DNA from: Parasalinivibrio latis
Lineage (GTDB): Bacteria > Pseudomonadota > Gammaproteobacteria > Enterobacterales > Vibrionaceae
Reading direction: 5' to 3'
NCBI RefSeq assembly: GCF_036825535.1
Contig: NZ_CP098812.1
Location: forward strand, 1,612,001 to 1,676,000
DNA: 64,000 nucleotides
The first letter of the stretch is position 1. Each line of letters opens with the position of its first letter. Shown piece by piece: positions 43,971 to 52,428 of this stretch. The position numbers were made by a program, and so were the translations under genes. A model generated the notes under the pieces. It saw nothing but the letters and a program-made list of their open reading frames with translations. It did not search any database and was not told the origin of the DNA.

Positions 43971-45367
43971 TAGTGGGTCTCCCTGAAAAATCGTTTTAAA
44001 TCTAACAGCACGACGATTTCGGTGCCGTGACCAATGTCGGAACTGATTTCGAGGTCACCGCCGATAAATTCGACCCGCTCCCGCATATTCCTAAGGCCAA
44101 TGCCTTTTCCTTTCAAGGCTTCGCCAACCCTGAAGCCTTTGCCGTTATCCCGGATAATCAGCTGCAGCCGATCAGCAAGTTGAGCAAGCTCAAGCTCAAC
44201 TTGGTTGGAAGCTGAGTGTTTTTCAATGTTGACCAGTGATTCCTGAACCACCCGGTAGAGGGTGGTCACTACTTCCGTCGGCAGCGGGGTATTGATATCG
44301 CCGAGCGTCCGGTTAACCCGGATGGTGGTAGAGGCTGAGAAGTCCTCGATCAGGCTGCTCAGTGCGGCAACAAGGCCTATATCATCCAACGCGCTGGGGC
44401 GCAGGTTGTGCGAAATGGCCCGGATCTCGCTGATAGCCATCATCAGCGAGTTTTCACCTTTTGTGAGATGGTCAGATGCTCTGTCCCTGTCGCCTTTACG
44501 CATATTACTGCCAAGCAACTCCATATGGCATTTGGCGGAAATCAGCAATTGGTTCACGCCGTCATGCAGTTCGCGGGCGAGGTGTTTTTTCTCGTCCTCC
44601 TGCATCATGACGGTTTTATGGGCTAACTCCCGGATGCGGTCATCCGCCAGACGGTGTTCATGGAGGTTCACGGCAAGTGCGATAGCAATCATCACAAAAA
44701 CGGCCACCGAGAGCAGTACCCCGATCGTCAGGAGAGTGGTGTCGATGTTTTTCTGGATAGAGTTTTCAACTTCGGCAACCCGCTGGTCGATATCTTCGAT
44801 ATAGAGACCGGTACCCAGCATCCAGCTCCATTTTGGCAGCCAGGAGGCATAACTCAGTTTGGAGACCACTTCATCGGTTGAAGGCTTATGCCAGAGGTAC
44901 TGGTGGAAACCGCCGCCTGCCTGCGCAGCGTTAAGCAATTTTTGGATAAGGAAATTGCCGTTGCTGTCCATCAGGTTGATAAGGTTCTGGCCCTGCAAGT
45001 CGGGCAGGGTCGGATGGACAAGGTTGGTACCCGTTTCATCGTAAACAAAGAAATAGCCGTCATCACCGAACTCAAGCTGGCGGAGGATTGCCTTTACCTG
45101 CTCCTGCGCTACCGGGTCATCTTCTGAAGCCTGGTTGTAAATATGCTCAATACTGCCTAGGGCGATGGAAAGGTGGTCTTTCAGTGCTTGCTCTTTTGCA
45201 GCGAGCAGGCTGTTGCGGAAGGTCTCAACTTCTTTCTGACCGAGGGTTTTCGTCTGGTCAATCGTGATCCACCCAATGGCAACGCTGATAAGCACCAGGG
45301 GGAAAAGAGTAAGAAGAATGATTTTAAGTTTCAGTGACATCCGGCCAGCTCGTTGAATCACATCCAT
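43970..45367 (-). CDS. Cache-domain sensor histidine kinase (HisKA_3)
   Basis: A 465-residue membrane kinase. TM1 ~17-36; a periplasmic single-cache domain ~40-205 (LEFGDDGYFFVYDETGTNLV ... WMLGTGLYI), typical of organic-acid sensors; TM2 ~212-233; dimerisation domain with H268 in KKHLARELHDGVNQLLISAK; HATPase with DNGKGF and GIGLRNMRERVEFIGG. It should phosphorylate the NarL-type partner. Two starts are possible (45367, or the ATG at 45340 giving MSLKLKIILL); neither has a good ribosome site. It lies next to the TRAP genes. Confidence 0.87.
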   Translation of the reverse strand: MDVIQRAGRMSLKLKIILLTLFPLVLISVAIGWITIDQTKTLGQKEVETFRNSLLAAKEQALKDHLSIALGSIEHIYNQASEDDPVAQEQVKAILRQLEFGDDGYFFVYDETGTNLVHPTLPDLQGQNLINLMDSNGNFLIQKLLNAAQAGGGFHQYLWHKPSTDEVVSKLSYASWLPKWSWMLGTGLYIEDIDQRVAEVENSIQKNIDTTLLTIGVLLSVAVFVMIAIALAVNLHEHRLADDRIRELAHKTVMMQEDEKKHLARELHDGVNQLLISAKCHMELLGSNMRKGDRDRASDHLTKGENSLMMAISEIRAISHNLRPSALDDIGLVAALSSLIEDFSASTTIRVNRTLGDINTPLPTEVVTTLYRVVQESLVNIEKHSASNQVELELAQLADRLQLIIRDNGKGFRVGEALKGKGIGLRNMRERVEFIGGDLEISSDIGHGTEIVVLLDLKRFFRETH

Positions 45368-45461
45368 ATGATTTGGCCTTATGTTATCAGTCTCTTAATT
45401 ATTGAAACAAACCATGGCGCACAGAGTGTGCGCCATGTGGTTTTTGGCGTGGTGATTAGGT

Positions 45462-46748
45462 TCAGGCCAGTCCGTAAAATCCGGGGAACAGCAGGATGGA
45501 TACCAACACACCTATCTGGATGCAGATAAAGGGCATCACACCACGGTAAATATCGCGGGTCGTCACGCCATCCGGCGCCACACCTTTTAGGTAGAACAGG
45601 CTGAACCCGAACGGTGGCGTCAGGAATGACGTTTGCAGGTTCATGGCAACAAGGATGGCAAACCACACCATGTTGATACCCATCATTTCCGCAACCGGCG
45701 CAAGGATTGGTACGATGATGAAACAGATTTCCACGAAGTCGATAAAGAAACCGAGCAGCAGGATCACCAGCATGGTGATAACCAGGAAGCCCCATTTTTC
45801 ACCCGGCAGCGCCATCATCCACTCTTCCACCAGGTAGTCGCCGCCAGTGTAGGTGAACGCCATGGAAAATGCGGTTGCACCCAGCAGGATACCGAACACC
45901 ATTGCCGTGACCTTTACCGTTTCATAGGCACTGTCATAGAGCATTTTCCAACTGAACTGGCGGTAAGCGAGAGAAAGAAACACCGCGCCGACACCACCAA
46001 GGGCAGCGGACTCTGTCGGCGTGGCGATACCGGCAAAAATAGAGCCGAGAACAACGATAATCAGTGCCAGGGGAGGGATAACTGCCTTAAGTGCTTCGAT
46101 GACTTCATCCTTGCGGGATTGGTCATCGTTGCGCTCCATTGCGCGGGCGGATTCCGGGTTTCGCCATGCGAAGTAAAGGATGTAGAGAATGTAAGCGCCA
46201 ACGAGGATCAGACCCGGCCAGATAGCCGCCTGGAAAAGGTCGCCAACCGGAATGCCAAGCACATCGCCCAACAGGATAAGAACAATGGACGGCGGGATGA
46301 TCTGGCCCAGTGTACCGGATGCGCAGATGGTGCCGCAGGCGAGCCCTTTGTCATACCGGTATTTGAGCATCACAGGCAGGGAAATAAGCCCCATGGCTAC
46401 CACGGATGCACCCACCACGCCGGTGGATGCTGCAAGCAGGCAGCCAACCAACACCGTTGAAATGGCAAGGCCGCCGCGCACGCCACCGAACAGGCGTCCC
46501 ATAGATTCAAGCAACTGTTCTGCAAGGCGGGTTTTCTGTAACACCAGACCCATAAAGACAAAAAGAGGAACCGCCATCAATACCGTGTTCTGCATGATGC
46601 TCATGACACGGTAAGGCATAAAGGCAAACATTTCCGGGCCTTCTGCCCAGACCCCGAACAGGAGGGCAATACCACCAAAAGTGAAGGCAACCGGGAAACC
46701 AAGCAGCAGGGCAAACAGCGCCACTGCGAACATAATGATACCAACCAC
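45462..46748 (-). CDS. TRAP transporter large permease (DctM)
   Basis: A 428-residue inner-membrane protein with about twelve helices, of the DctM family. Signatures: LLGFPVAFTFGGIALLFGVW, SGTLGQIIPPSIVLILLGDV, and GATAFSMAFTYTGGDYLVEE. It forms the sodium-coupled transport core with DctQ. The frame begins with GTG, AGGAGA six bases upstream; 11 bp separate it from dctQ. Confidence 0.9.
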   Translation of the reverse strand: MVGIIMFAVALFALLLGFPVAFTFGGIALLFGVWAEGPEMFAFMPYRVMSIMQNTVLMAVPLFVFMGLVLQKTRLAEQLLESMGRLFGGVRGGLAISTVLVGCLLAASTGVVGASVVAMGLISLPVMLKYRYDKGLACGTICASGTLGQIIPPSIVLILLGDVLGIPVGDLFQAAIWPGLILVGAYILYILYFAWRNPESARAMERNDDQSRKDEVIEALKAVIPPLALIIVVLGSIFAGIATPTESAALGGVGAVFLSLAYRQFSWKMLYDSAYETVKVTAMVFGILLGATAFSMAFTYTGGDYLVEEWMMALPGEKWGFLVITMLVILLLGFFIDFVEICFIIVPILAPVAEMMGINMVWFAILVAMNLQTSFLTPPFGFSLFYLKGVAPDGVTTRDIYRGVMPFICIQIGVLVSILLFPGFYGLA

Positions 46749-46759
46749 AGTGACTCTCC

Positions 46760-47284
46760 TTATCCTGCCTGGGTTTTTGTTGCGTTAATCAGGCGGTTCA
46801 GCGAGTGGAGCAGCATGCCTACGCCGGTAAGTGCCATAAAGAAGAAAGAGAGCGGGATGAGCGCCTTGATGATCCAGCGGTGGGGGAGACCGCCGGGATC
46901 ACCACTGCTTTCACCCAGCTCAAATGCTTCCCTGGCGAAATCGATGCCGTAGTAGATAACCAGAACAGCAAAAGGGATGAGGAAAACGATTGTGCCGAAA
47001 AGGTCTACGATGGCTTGGGTCTTTTCACTCCAGCGCTCGTAAAGTACATCTACGCGAACATGGCCACCGGCCTTGATGGCATAAGGGACGCCAAGCATAA
47101 AGACCGCAGAAAACAGGTGCCATTCCATCTCTTGTAAGGCGATGGATACACTGTTGAAGGCATAACGCATGACAACATCATAAAAAACGTTAACCATCAG
47201 CAGCAGGAAGAGGGTACTGGCGATCCAACCGAGGGCATCGGCTGCGCGGTTGATAATCCGCTCCATCATGATAAGGCTTCGCAT
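46760..47284 (-). CDS. TRAP transporter small permease (DctQ)
   Basis: A 174-residue four-helix protein of the DctQ family, with LQEMEWHLFSAVFMLGVPYA and GGHVRVDVLYERWSEKTQAI as conserved parts. It partners DctM and DctP. An alternative start 15 bp in (MMERIINRAAD) is possible. A GC-rich stem-loop between dctP and this gene would reduce its expression. Confidence 0.88.
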   Translation of the reverse strand: MRSLIMMERIINRAADALGWIASTLFLLLMVNVFYDVVMRYAFNSVSIALQEMEWHLFSAVFMLGVPYAIKAGGHVRVDVLYERWSEKTQAIVDLFGTIVFLIPFAVLVIYYGIDFAREAFELGESSGDPGGLPHRWIIKALIPLSFFFMALTGVGMLLHSLNRLINATKTQAG

Positions 47285-47311
47285 AATTACTCCGGGGCGA
47301 GGCTGAAATAC

Positions 47312-47342
47312 AAAAATGCGGCGCCGGTTGGAACCGGCGCCG
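47312..47342 (-). terminator. Attenuator between dctP and dctQ
   Basis: An 11-bp perfect GC-rich stem CGGCGCCGGTT / AACCGGCGCCG with a GG loop, followed by ATTTTTGTATT on the minus strand. It lies 15 bp beyond the dctP stop and would make the binding protein more abundant than the permeases. Confidence 0.8.
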
Positions 47343-47356
47343 TGTTGCTGGGGGTA

Positions 47357-48436
47357 TTACTTGATGTCCAGGTAAGCCTGGTCAGAGATTTGTGTCCACT
47401 GGCGGATCTTGCCCATGTATTCTTTCTGTGAAGCCAGGATCTTCTTGGCTTGCTCATCCTTGGAGGCATGCTCTTCAAGCAACTGATCATTTGCTTTTTT
47501 AACTGCATCCATGACTTCAGCAGGGAAGTTCTTGACCTGAATGTTCGGGTATTCCTGCTTCATGGTGGCCCAGTTTTCGGCACTGGCGTGGGCGTTGTGG
47601 ACATACATGTCGTAAGCAGCGGTACGCATCGCGACGCGCAGGATTTCCTGCAGGTCTTCCGGCAGACGTTTCCAGGTACGCTTGTTAACCAGGAACTGGA
47701 GCTCGGTTGCAGGCTCATGCCAGCCGGTGTAGTAGTAAGGGGCAATCTTGTGGAAGCCCATACGCAGGTCAAGGCCCGGGCCTACCCACTCCAGCGCATC
47801 GATAGTGCGGCGCTCAAGGGCGGTGTAGAGTTCACCCGGTGCGATGTTGGTCGGGCTTGCCCCCAGCTTCGCCAGTACTTCTCCGGCAAAACCCGGAATA
47901 CGCATTTTCAGGCCGTCGAGGTCCGCAACGGAGTTAATTTCTTTCTGGAACCAGCCGCCCATCTGAACGCCGGTGTTACCGCCAGGGAAGGAGAGCAGGT
48001 TATGTGGTGAATACACTTCTTCCATCAGCTCCATTCCGCCGCCGTGGTAGAACCAGGCATACTGCTCTGATGCAACCATGCCGAACGGCATTGTGGTAAA
48101 GAAAAGGGTATTCGGAACCTTGCCTTTCCAGTAGTAAGAAGCGGAGTGGCCCATGTCGTACTGACCGGCCTTAACCATGTCGAATACGCCAAGCGGGGCT
48201 TTGTGCTTGTTGGCTGAATCGATGCGGATTTGCAGGCGACCGTTTGACATTTTTTCTGCCATTGCCGCCATGTTTTTAGTCGCGTCACCGAAGATAGGGA
48301 AGTTAGGCCCCCAGGTTTCAGCCAGTTTCAATCGGTAAACTTTTTCAGCAGCAAGGCTGGAAGCACTGGTTGCTGTGAGGGCGATGACGCCCATGGTGAC
48401 CAATGCTTTTTTAACAGTACGGGAGATAAGACTCAT
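47357..48436 (-). CDS. TRAP transporter solute-binding protein (DctP/TakP type)
   Basis: A 359-residue periplasmic binding protein. The signal peptide ends near SSLAAEK. The region KIAPYYYTGWHEPATELQFL closely resembles TakP, which binds 2-oxo acids with sodium, and MRIPGFAGEVLAKLGASP carries the conserved Arg that holds a carboxylate. The ligand is likely a 2-keto or related monocarboxylic acid. First gene of dctP-Q-M. It is divergent from ribA over a 481-bp region. Confidence 0.88.
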   Translation of the reverse strand: MSLISRTVKKALVTMGVIALTATSASSLAAEKVYRLKLAETWGPNFPIFGDATKNMAAMAEKMSNGRLQIRIDSANKHKAPLGVFDMVKAGQYDMGHSASYYWKGKVPNTLFFTTMPFGMVASEQYAWFYHGGGMELMEEVYSPHNLLSFPGGNTGVQMGGWFQKEINSVADLDGLKMRIPGFAGEVLAKLGASPTNIAPGELYTALERRTIDALEWVGPGLDLRMGFHKIAPYYYTGWHEPATELQFLVNKRTWKRLPEDLQEILRVAMRTAAYDMYVHNAHASAENWATMKQEYPNIQVKNFPAEVMDAVKKANDQLLEEHASKDEQAKKILASQKEYMGKIRQWTQISDQAYLDIK

Positions 48437-48917
48437 GTTTTACGTCCTTTTGTGGTCTTTGTCGTGTCGTCACTCCATTAGGATGTAAAACATTTCTGTA
48501 ACATGGCACTCGCATCAACACGCACGTAAAGTTAATAAGTAAGTTGCGTATCCGACTTGAGTCGTAGTGGGATGCGCGTAAGTAGTTTTCCGTAAGGTGC
48601 GTGTAAGTAAGCGAGAAGCCTGAGATTTGGCGTATCCAGTTTGCGGCGTGTCTCCACAAAGAACTACGTAGCGGTGAAATAAGCTATGTTGTTAATTATG
48701 TGTAAATAATGTGAGCCCGTTCACTTAGCCTGGAAAGCTGGTGTACTGATACAGAGCGATTTGGCCAGTTATGGACGTATCGCTTAGTACCTTTGATTCT
48801 TGGATGCTAGCGAATTGTTATAATATAACAATTCTAACTAAGGCTTCCTTGTAGTATGCTTAGCGCCTTCCTGAAGCAGGCAATTTATAGCCAGTAGTGG
48901 AGTAGTAGTAGATCGAT
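48437..48917. other. Divergent promoter region dctP / ribA
   Basis: A 480-bp non-coding region. The half nearer dctP has direct repeats (48571-48610). The half nearer ribA (48780-48850) is AT-rich, consistent with a promoter. No FMN riboswitch fold was recognised in front of ribA. Confidence 0.45.
48571..48610 (-). promoter_or_regulatory. Direct repeats upstream of TRAP operon, candidate regulator sites
   Basis: GATGCGCGTAAGTAG (48571-48585) and GGTGCGTGTAAGTAA (48596-48610) match at 12 of 15 positions with a 25-bp period. They lie about 140-175 bp before the dctP start. They may bind the adjacent NarL-type regulator; this is inference. Confidence 0.45.
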
Positions 48918-49523
48918 ATGGTAGAAGTCAGAGCACGAGTTCCGTTTAAAGTGGGAATTGGCAGCCGAATTCCGGCAGAGATCCTGTCGTTCAGCGGGCT
49001 CGAAAGTGACAAAGAGCATGTGGCACTGGTGTTCAACAAAGCGGATGCAACGGAAACGCCTTTGGTTCGCTTGCATTCTGAGTGCCTGACGGGTGATGTT
49101 TTCCATTCATCACGCTGTGACTGCGGTGAACAGCTTGAAGAGACCATAAACCGTATGGGTGAAACCGGCGGGATTATTTTGTACCTGCGTCAGGAAGGGC
49201 GGGGTATTGGCCTCTACAACAAACTGGATGCGTATAAGCTCCAGATTGAAGGTATGAACACCTACCAGGCGAACAATCATCTTGGCTTTGATGATGATCT
49301 CCGCGACTTCACTGAGGCGGCCGAAATGCTGAAGGCGCTGGGCGTCGACAAAATTCGCCTGGTGACTAACAACCCTAAAAAGATTAAAGAGCTGGGTGAT
49401 CACGGTATTGATATTGCCGAAGTCGTTGGTACACAAGCCTATGTGAAAGACGACAACGCAAGCTACCTGAAGGCGAAACAACAGCACGGTCACCGACTGG
49501 TGCTGGATGAAAAGAAAGCCTGA
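48918..49523 (+). CDS. ribA: GTP cyclohydrolase II RibA
   Basis: A 201-residue enzyme opening riboflavin synthesis by converting GTP to diaminohydroxyribosylaminopyrimidine phosphate. The zinc site is complete: ECLTGDVFHSSRCDCGEQLE with three Cys. The substrate loop is YLRQEGRGIGLYNKLDAYKL, and RLVTNNPKK follows. It is the stand-alone RibA form, not fused to RibB. No riboflavin genes adjoin it. The ribosome site is weak (a TAGTAGATC context). Confidence 0.92.
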   Translation: MVEVRARVPFKVGIGSRIPAEILSFSGLESDKEHVALVFNKADATETPLVRLHSECLTGDVFHSSRCDCGEQLEETINRMGETGGIILYLRQEGRGIGLYNKLDAYKLQIEGMNTYQANNHLGFDDDLRDFTEAAEMLKALGVDKIRLVTNNPKKIKELGDHGIDIAEVVGTQAYVKDDNASYLKAKQQHGHRLVLDEKKA

Positions 49524-49550
49524 CACCGCACCGGGCTAACCGTACATTTG

Positions 49551-49578
49551 AAAAGCAGCGTTGATTCGCTGCTTTTTT
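49551..49578 (+). terminator. Rho-independent terminator of ribA
   Basis: A 10-bp perfect stem AAAAGCAGCG / CGCTGCTTTT with a 6-nt loop and TTTTTT run, 28 bp after the ribA stop. Confidence 0.88.
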
Positions 49579-49891
49579 GTATCCGGGCTTGCGGGCTAAC
49601 CCGGTTTCCTGCTCAGCCTTGTCACAAAGGCTGAACAGCATTTCCAGAGAGTGCAGTATTGCAGACATTGCGCTCAATACATTATTTTTTCTAATGCCAA
49701 TGATAGAAATCTATCGTGCTGAGCGTCACAAATTTCCTTGTCTAAAAACTGCGAAACCCCTAATATCTCGCGCCGTAGCGAGATAACCTCTAATAAATGC
49801 AAAAAATCCTCGTGATTATCTGCTCTTATCCCTACGTAAAATTCTAAAAATTCCCTTTTTCACATTAGATCATTTTGTCAGGAGATGCGGT
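49579..49891. other. Intergenic region upstream of emrD
   Basis: About 310 bp. It holds one 8-bp hairpin TATCTCGC / GCGAGATA (49764-49785) roughly 110 bp before emrD, with no T-run. The rest is AT-rich, likely the emrD promoter. No gene is visible. Confidence 0.4.
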
Positions 49892-51094
49892 ATGTCTTCG
49901 TCTGTCCCATTGGCGAGGTTAACCTTCCTTATTGTTGTCTTAACCGGTCTTGGTCAAATGACCCAGACGCTTTACGTGCCGTCAATCGGCCACATGGCGA
50001 AAGACTTCCTGGTTGACCCGGCGTCGTTGCAGGCGGTCATGGCGTGTTACCTGATCCCGTATGGACTGTCACAGTTTGTCTACGGAACCCTGTCAGACCG
50101 TTTTGGCCGCAAGCCAATCATTATGGTCGGTCTGGTTATTTACCTGATGGGTACTTTACTGGCCCTGTTTGCGCACGAATATTCCCTGTTCCTGGCGGGC
50201 AGTTTTATCCAGGGCCTCGGTATTGGCTGCGGCGGTGTGATGTCACGTACGCTGACCCGCGACTGTTTTGAGGGTAAGGCGCTGCACAAAGCCAACAGCC
50301 TGGTAAGCATGTGCCTGATGTTTTCTCCGCTGATTGCCCCGGTGCTGGGTGGCTACCTGACGTCGGTATTTGGCTGGCGGAGCGGCTATATGTTCCTGGC
50401 ACTGTTTGGTGCGGCAGTTGTGATTGCCATGATGTCCTGGTTTGTTGAAACCCTTCCGGCATCTGCGCGCAAGAATGAGCGTGTTTCAGACAGCTACCGA
50501 TACGTGCTGGGCAACCGCCGTTTTCAGGGATACCTGATTTGCCTGGTGGCAACCTTTGCGGGTGTCGCGGTATTCGAGGCAGCGGCGGGCGTATTGTTGG
50601 GCGGCACGCTGCACCTGAAACCAACGCTGGTGAGTATTCTGTTTATTGTGCCGATTCCCGGATACCTGGCCGGTGCTGCACTGTCGAGCATGATTGCATC
50701 GCGCTGGAATGAAAACCGCGCCCTGAACTTTGGCCTGTTTGCCATTGTTGCCGGCGCACTGGTTGTGCTGATTCCGGGTGCTTTCGGCCATACAACCGTG
50801 CTGACGCTGATTGGCGGTGCAACAACCTATTTCCTCGGTGCCGGCATTCTGTTCCCTGCTGCAACAACCGGCGCGGTATCTCCGTTTCCGTATCATGCGG
50901 GTACAGCCGGTGCGGTATTGGGTGGTATGCAAAACCTGGGTGCCGGTTTGGCAACAATGGCAGCATCCTTTATGCCAGCCGATAACCAGATGCCTTTGGG
51001 CATTCTGATGCTGGTGGCGTCAGTGTTTGCGATGCTGGGCCTGCGCCGTGTACACCACAACGTGCCACCTCAGGAAATGCCACTTACCGTATAA
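49892..51094 (+). CDS. emrD: Multidrug efflux MFS transporter EmrD
   Basis: A 400-residue, 12-helix major facilitator. It resembles E. coli EmrD in detail: LTGLGQMTQTLYVPSIGHMA, YGTLSDRFGRKPIIMVGL, GIGCGGVMSRTLTRDCFEGK, VAVFEAAAGVLLGGTL and SPFPYHAGTAGAVLGGMQNL. It should expel hydrophobic compounds in exchange for protons. The start has GTCAGGAGATG at a suitable distance. It is monocistronic with its own terminator. Confidence 0.87.
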   Translation: MSSSVPLARLTFLIVVLTGLGQMTQTLYVPSIGHMAKDFLVDPASLQAVMACYLIPYGLSQFVYGTLSDRFGRKPIIMVGLVIYLMGTLLALFAHEYSLFLAGSFIQGLGIGCGGVMSRTLTRDCFEGKALHKANSLVSMCLMFSPLIAPVLGGYLTSVFGWRSGYMFLALFGAAVVIAMMSWFVETLPASARKNERVSDSYRYVLGNRRFQGYLICLVATFAGVAVFEAAAGVLLGGTLHLKPTLVSILFIVPIPGYLAGAALSSMIASRWNENRALNFGLFAIVAGALVVLIPGAFGHTTVLTLIGGATTYFLGAGILFPAATTGAVSPFPYHAGTAGAVLGGMQNLGAGLATMAASFMPADNQMPLGILMLVASVFAMLGLRRVHHNVPPQEMPLTV

Positions 51095-51133
51095 AGAACG
51101 CTTACTTTACAAAGAAAAAGCATTCCAGATAAA

Positions 51134-51160
51134 ACAAACCCGGCCTTGAGCCGGGTTTGT
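51134..51160. terminator. Bidirectional terminator emrD / yciU
   Basis: An 11-bp perfect stem ACAAACCCGGC / GCCGGGTTTGT with a 5-nt loop, between the convergent emrD and yciU genes. T-rich on both sides (TTTGTCG on plus, TGTTTTATC on minus). Confidence 0.85.
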
Positions 51161-51184
51161 CGTAGATAAGCGGTGGCCTTAAAC

Positions 51185-51508
51185 TCAGGCGTCCCGTTTC
51201 CACAGGATGTGACAGAACTTTTCATCCGGGTCACGGCTTATCAGCATACGTGCCAATACGACGGCAAGCTTCTCTTCGTCAGCGATGCCAATGTTAATTT
51301 CAGCAAAGCGCTCTTTATCTACCGGAAAGCCGACTTGCTCATCCCAGTCATCCGCAACGTCAACGGCGACGGCAGCACCGAATTCATCGAACTTCTCGCG
51401 GTACAGTTCGAGATCGTTATATTCCAGGTTGTCTTCCGCCATCTCTTCCAGAATGTCGAAAGCCACTTCCAGTGCGTCATCAAATGACATTAAAGCGTCT
51501 TGAGTCAT
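51185..51508 (-). CDS. yciU: dsDNA-mimic protein of the HI1450/YciU family
   Basis: A 107-residue strongly acidic protein. FDILEEMAEDNLEYNDLELY, DWDEQVGFPVDKERFAEINI and the ending EKFCHILWKR match the YciU/HI1450 (DUF440) family, whose surface charge imitates DNA; HU or other DNA-binding proteins are the proposed partners. A superficial likeness to RraB was considered and rejected. The gene is monocistronic. Confidence 0.87.
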   Translation of the reverse strand: MTQDALMSFDDALEVAFDILEEMAEDNLEYNDLELYREKFDEFGAAVAVDVADDWDEQVGFPVDKERFAEINIGIADEEKLAVVLARMLISRDPDEKFCHILWKRDA

Positions 51509-51615
51509 GGTTTAACTTTTTTGGTGAATGTCGGCACTACTATACCAGTAACGGCCTTGATTTGAGCCGGGATTACCGGAAAATAAGTGCAATAGAAGAT
51601 TCAGAGCGTTAGATA

Positions 51616-52407
51616 GTGTACCAATCATCACCCCGAGCCAATATGCTGCCGGAACCGGACAGGAACGGACCGCTGCAGGATGAATACCGCCAGCCTGTTG
51701 AGCAAATCTGCCGGCAGTTTTCCAGGGTTTTGGGAAAGAACCTTGTCAGTGTGTATGCAACCGGAAGTGTTGCCTGGCGCCGTGCTGTCTGGAGCCGTTC
51801 TGACATCGACCTGCTGGTGGTAACCCGGATTGGGTTGTCATCCCAGCAAAAATCCAGCTTCCAGTCCCTTTGTTACCAGATGGTACGCAGCAAGCCTGAA
51901 TGGGTTGATATTGACGTCACCTTGATCACTGTTGGAGACATCGCTGATCTTGGCAATTTATTGCGGTGGGGCTTTCTGTTGAAGCACGCTGCGGTGCGCG
52001 TGCACGGTGATGAGCTCTCCACCAGTTTCGGGCACTTTGTCCCGAGCTGGGATATCGCCAAAGCGGTCAGGGGAGACGTAAAAGGCCGGTATGCTGTCCT
52101 TCGCAGGAAGATGGCAACGGCGACTCAATGGAAAACCCAGTTGGATGCAGCGGAAGAGTCCGCCAAGCTCTGTATTCGATCCGCCTACGGCTTGGTGTTC
52201 CACCGGGAAAAGCGCTGGATTGAAAACCCAACCGAATGTGCAAAAGCGCTCGTTAAGTATTATCCGGAGCAGGAACAAGTCTTTGAACGCCTGTTGTTGG
52301 TGGTGGACAGGTTGCCGGTAAAGAAGCGGGCCGTTGTCACCATGCTTGACAGTGCATTTGGTTGGATTGAGTCTGAAACCGGGAAGATTGATCGCCGTAT
52401 AGGCTGA
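51616..52407 (+). CDS. Nucleotidyltransferase-domain protein
   Basis: A 263-residue protein with the polymerase-beta fold: VYATGSVAWRRAVWSRSDID (GS ... DxD with D in SDIDLLVV) and the third acidic residue in WVDIDVTLITVG. Such domains adenylate antibiotics, proteins or RNA; the substrate is unknown. The C-terminal half is helical (AAEESAKLCIRSAYGLVFHR), like the domain of aminoglycoside adenylyltransferases. The frame opens with GTG at 51616; an ATG at 51643 is an equally likely start as neither has a good ribosome site. Confidence 0.72.
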   Translation: MYQSSPRANMLPEPDRNGPLQDEYRQPVEQICRQFSRVLGKNLVSVYATGSVAWRRAVWSRSDIDLLVVTRIGLSSQQKSSFQSLCYQMVRSKPEWVDIDVTLITVGDIADLGNLLRWGFLLKHAAVRVHGDELSTSFGHFVPSWDIAKAVRGDVKGRYAVLRRKMATATQWKTQLDAAEESAKLCIRSAYGLVFHREKRWIENPTECAKALVKYYPEQEQVFERLLLVVDRLPVKKRAVVTMLDSAFGWIESETGKIDRRIG

Positions 52408-52428
52408 AAACAACCGTTGGGTAAGGCT

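Noticed and set aside
45633..46460. 275-residue plus-strand frame over dctM
   Set aside because: It is a His/Gln/Asp-rich shadow of the TRAP permease gene.
51185..51508. RraB-like acidic regulator
   Set aside because: The sequence order (EEMAEDNL, DWDEQV, CHILWKR) fits the YciU/HI1450 DNA-mimic family, not RraB.
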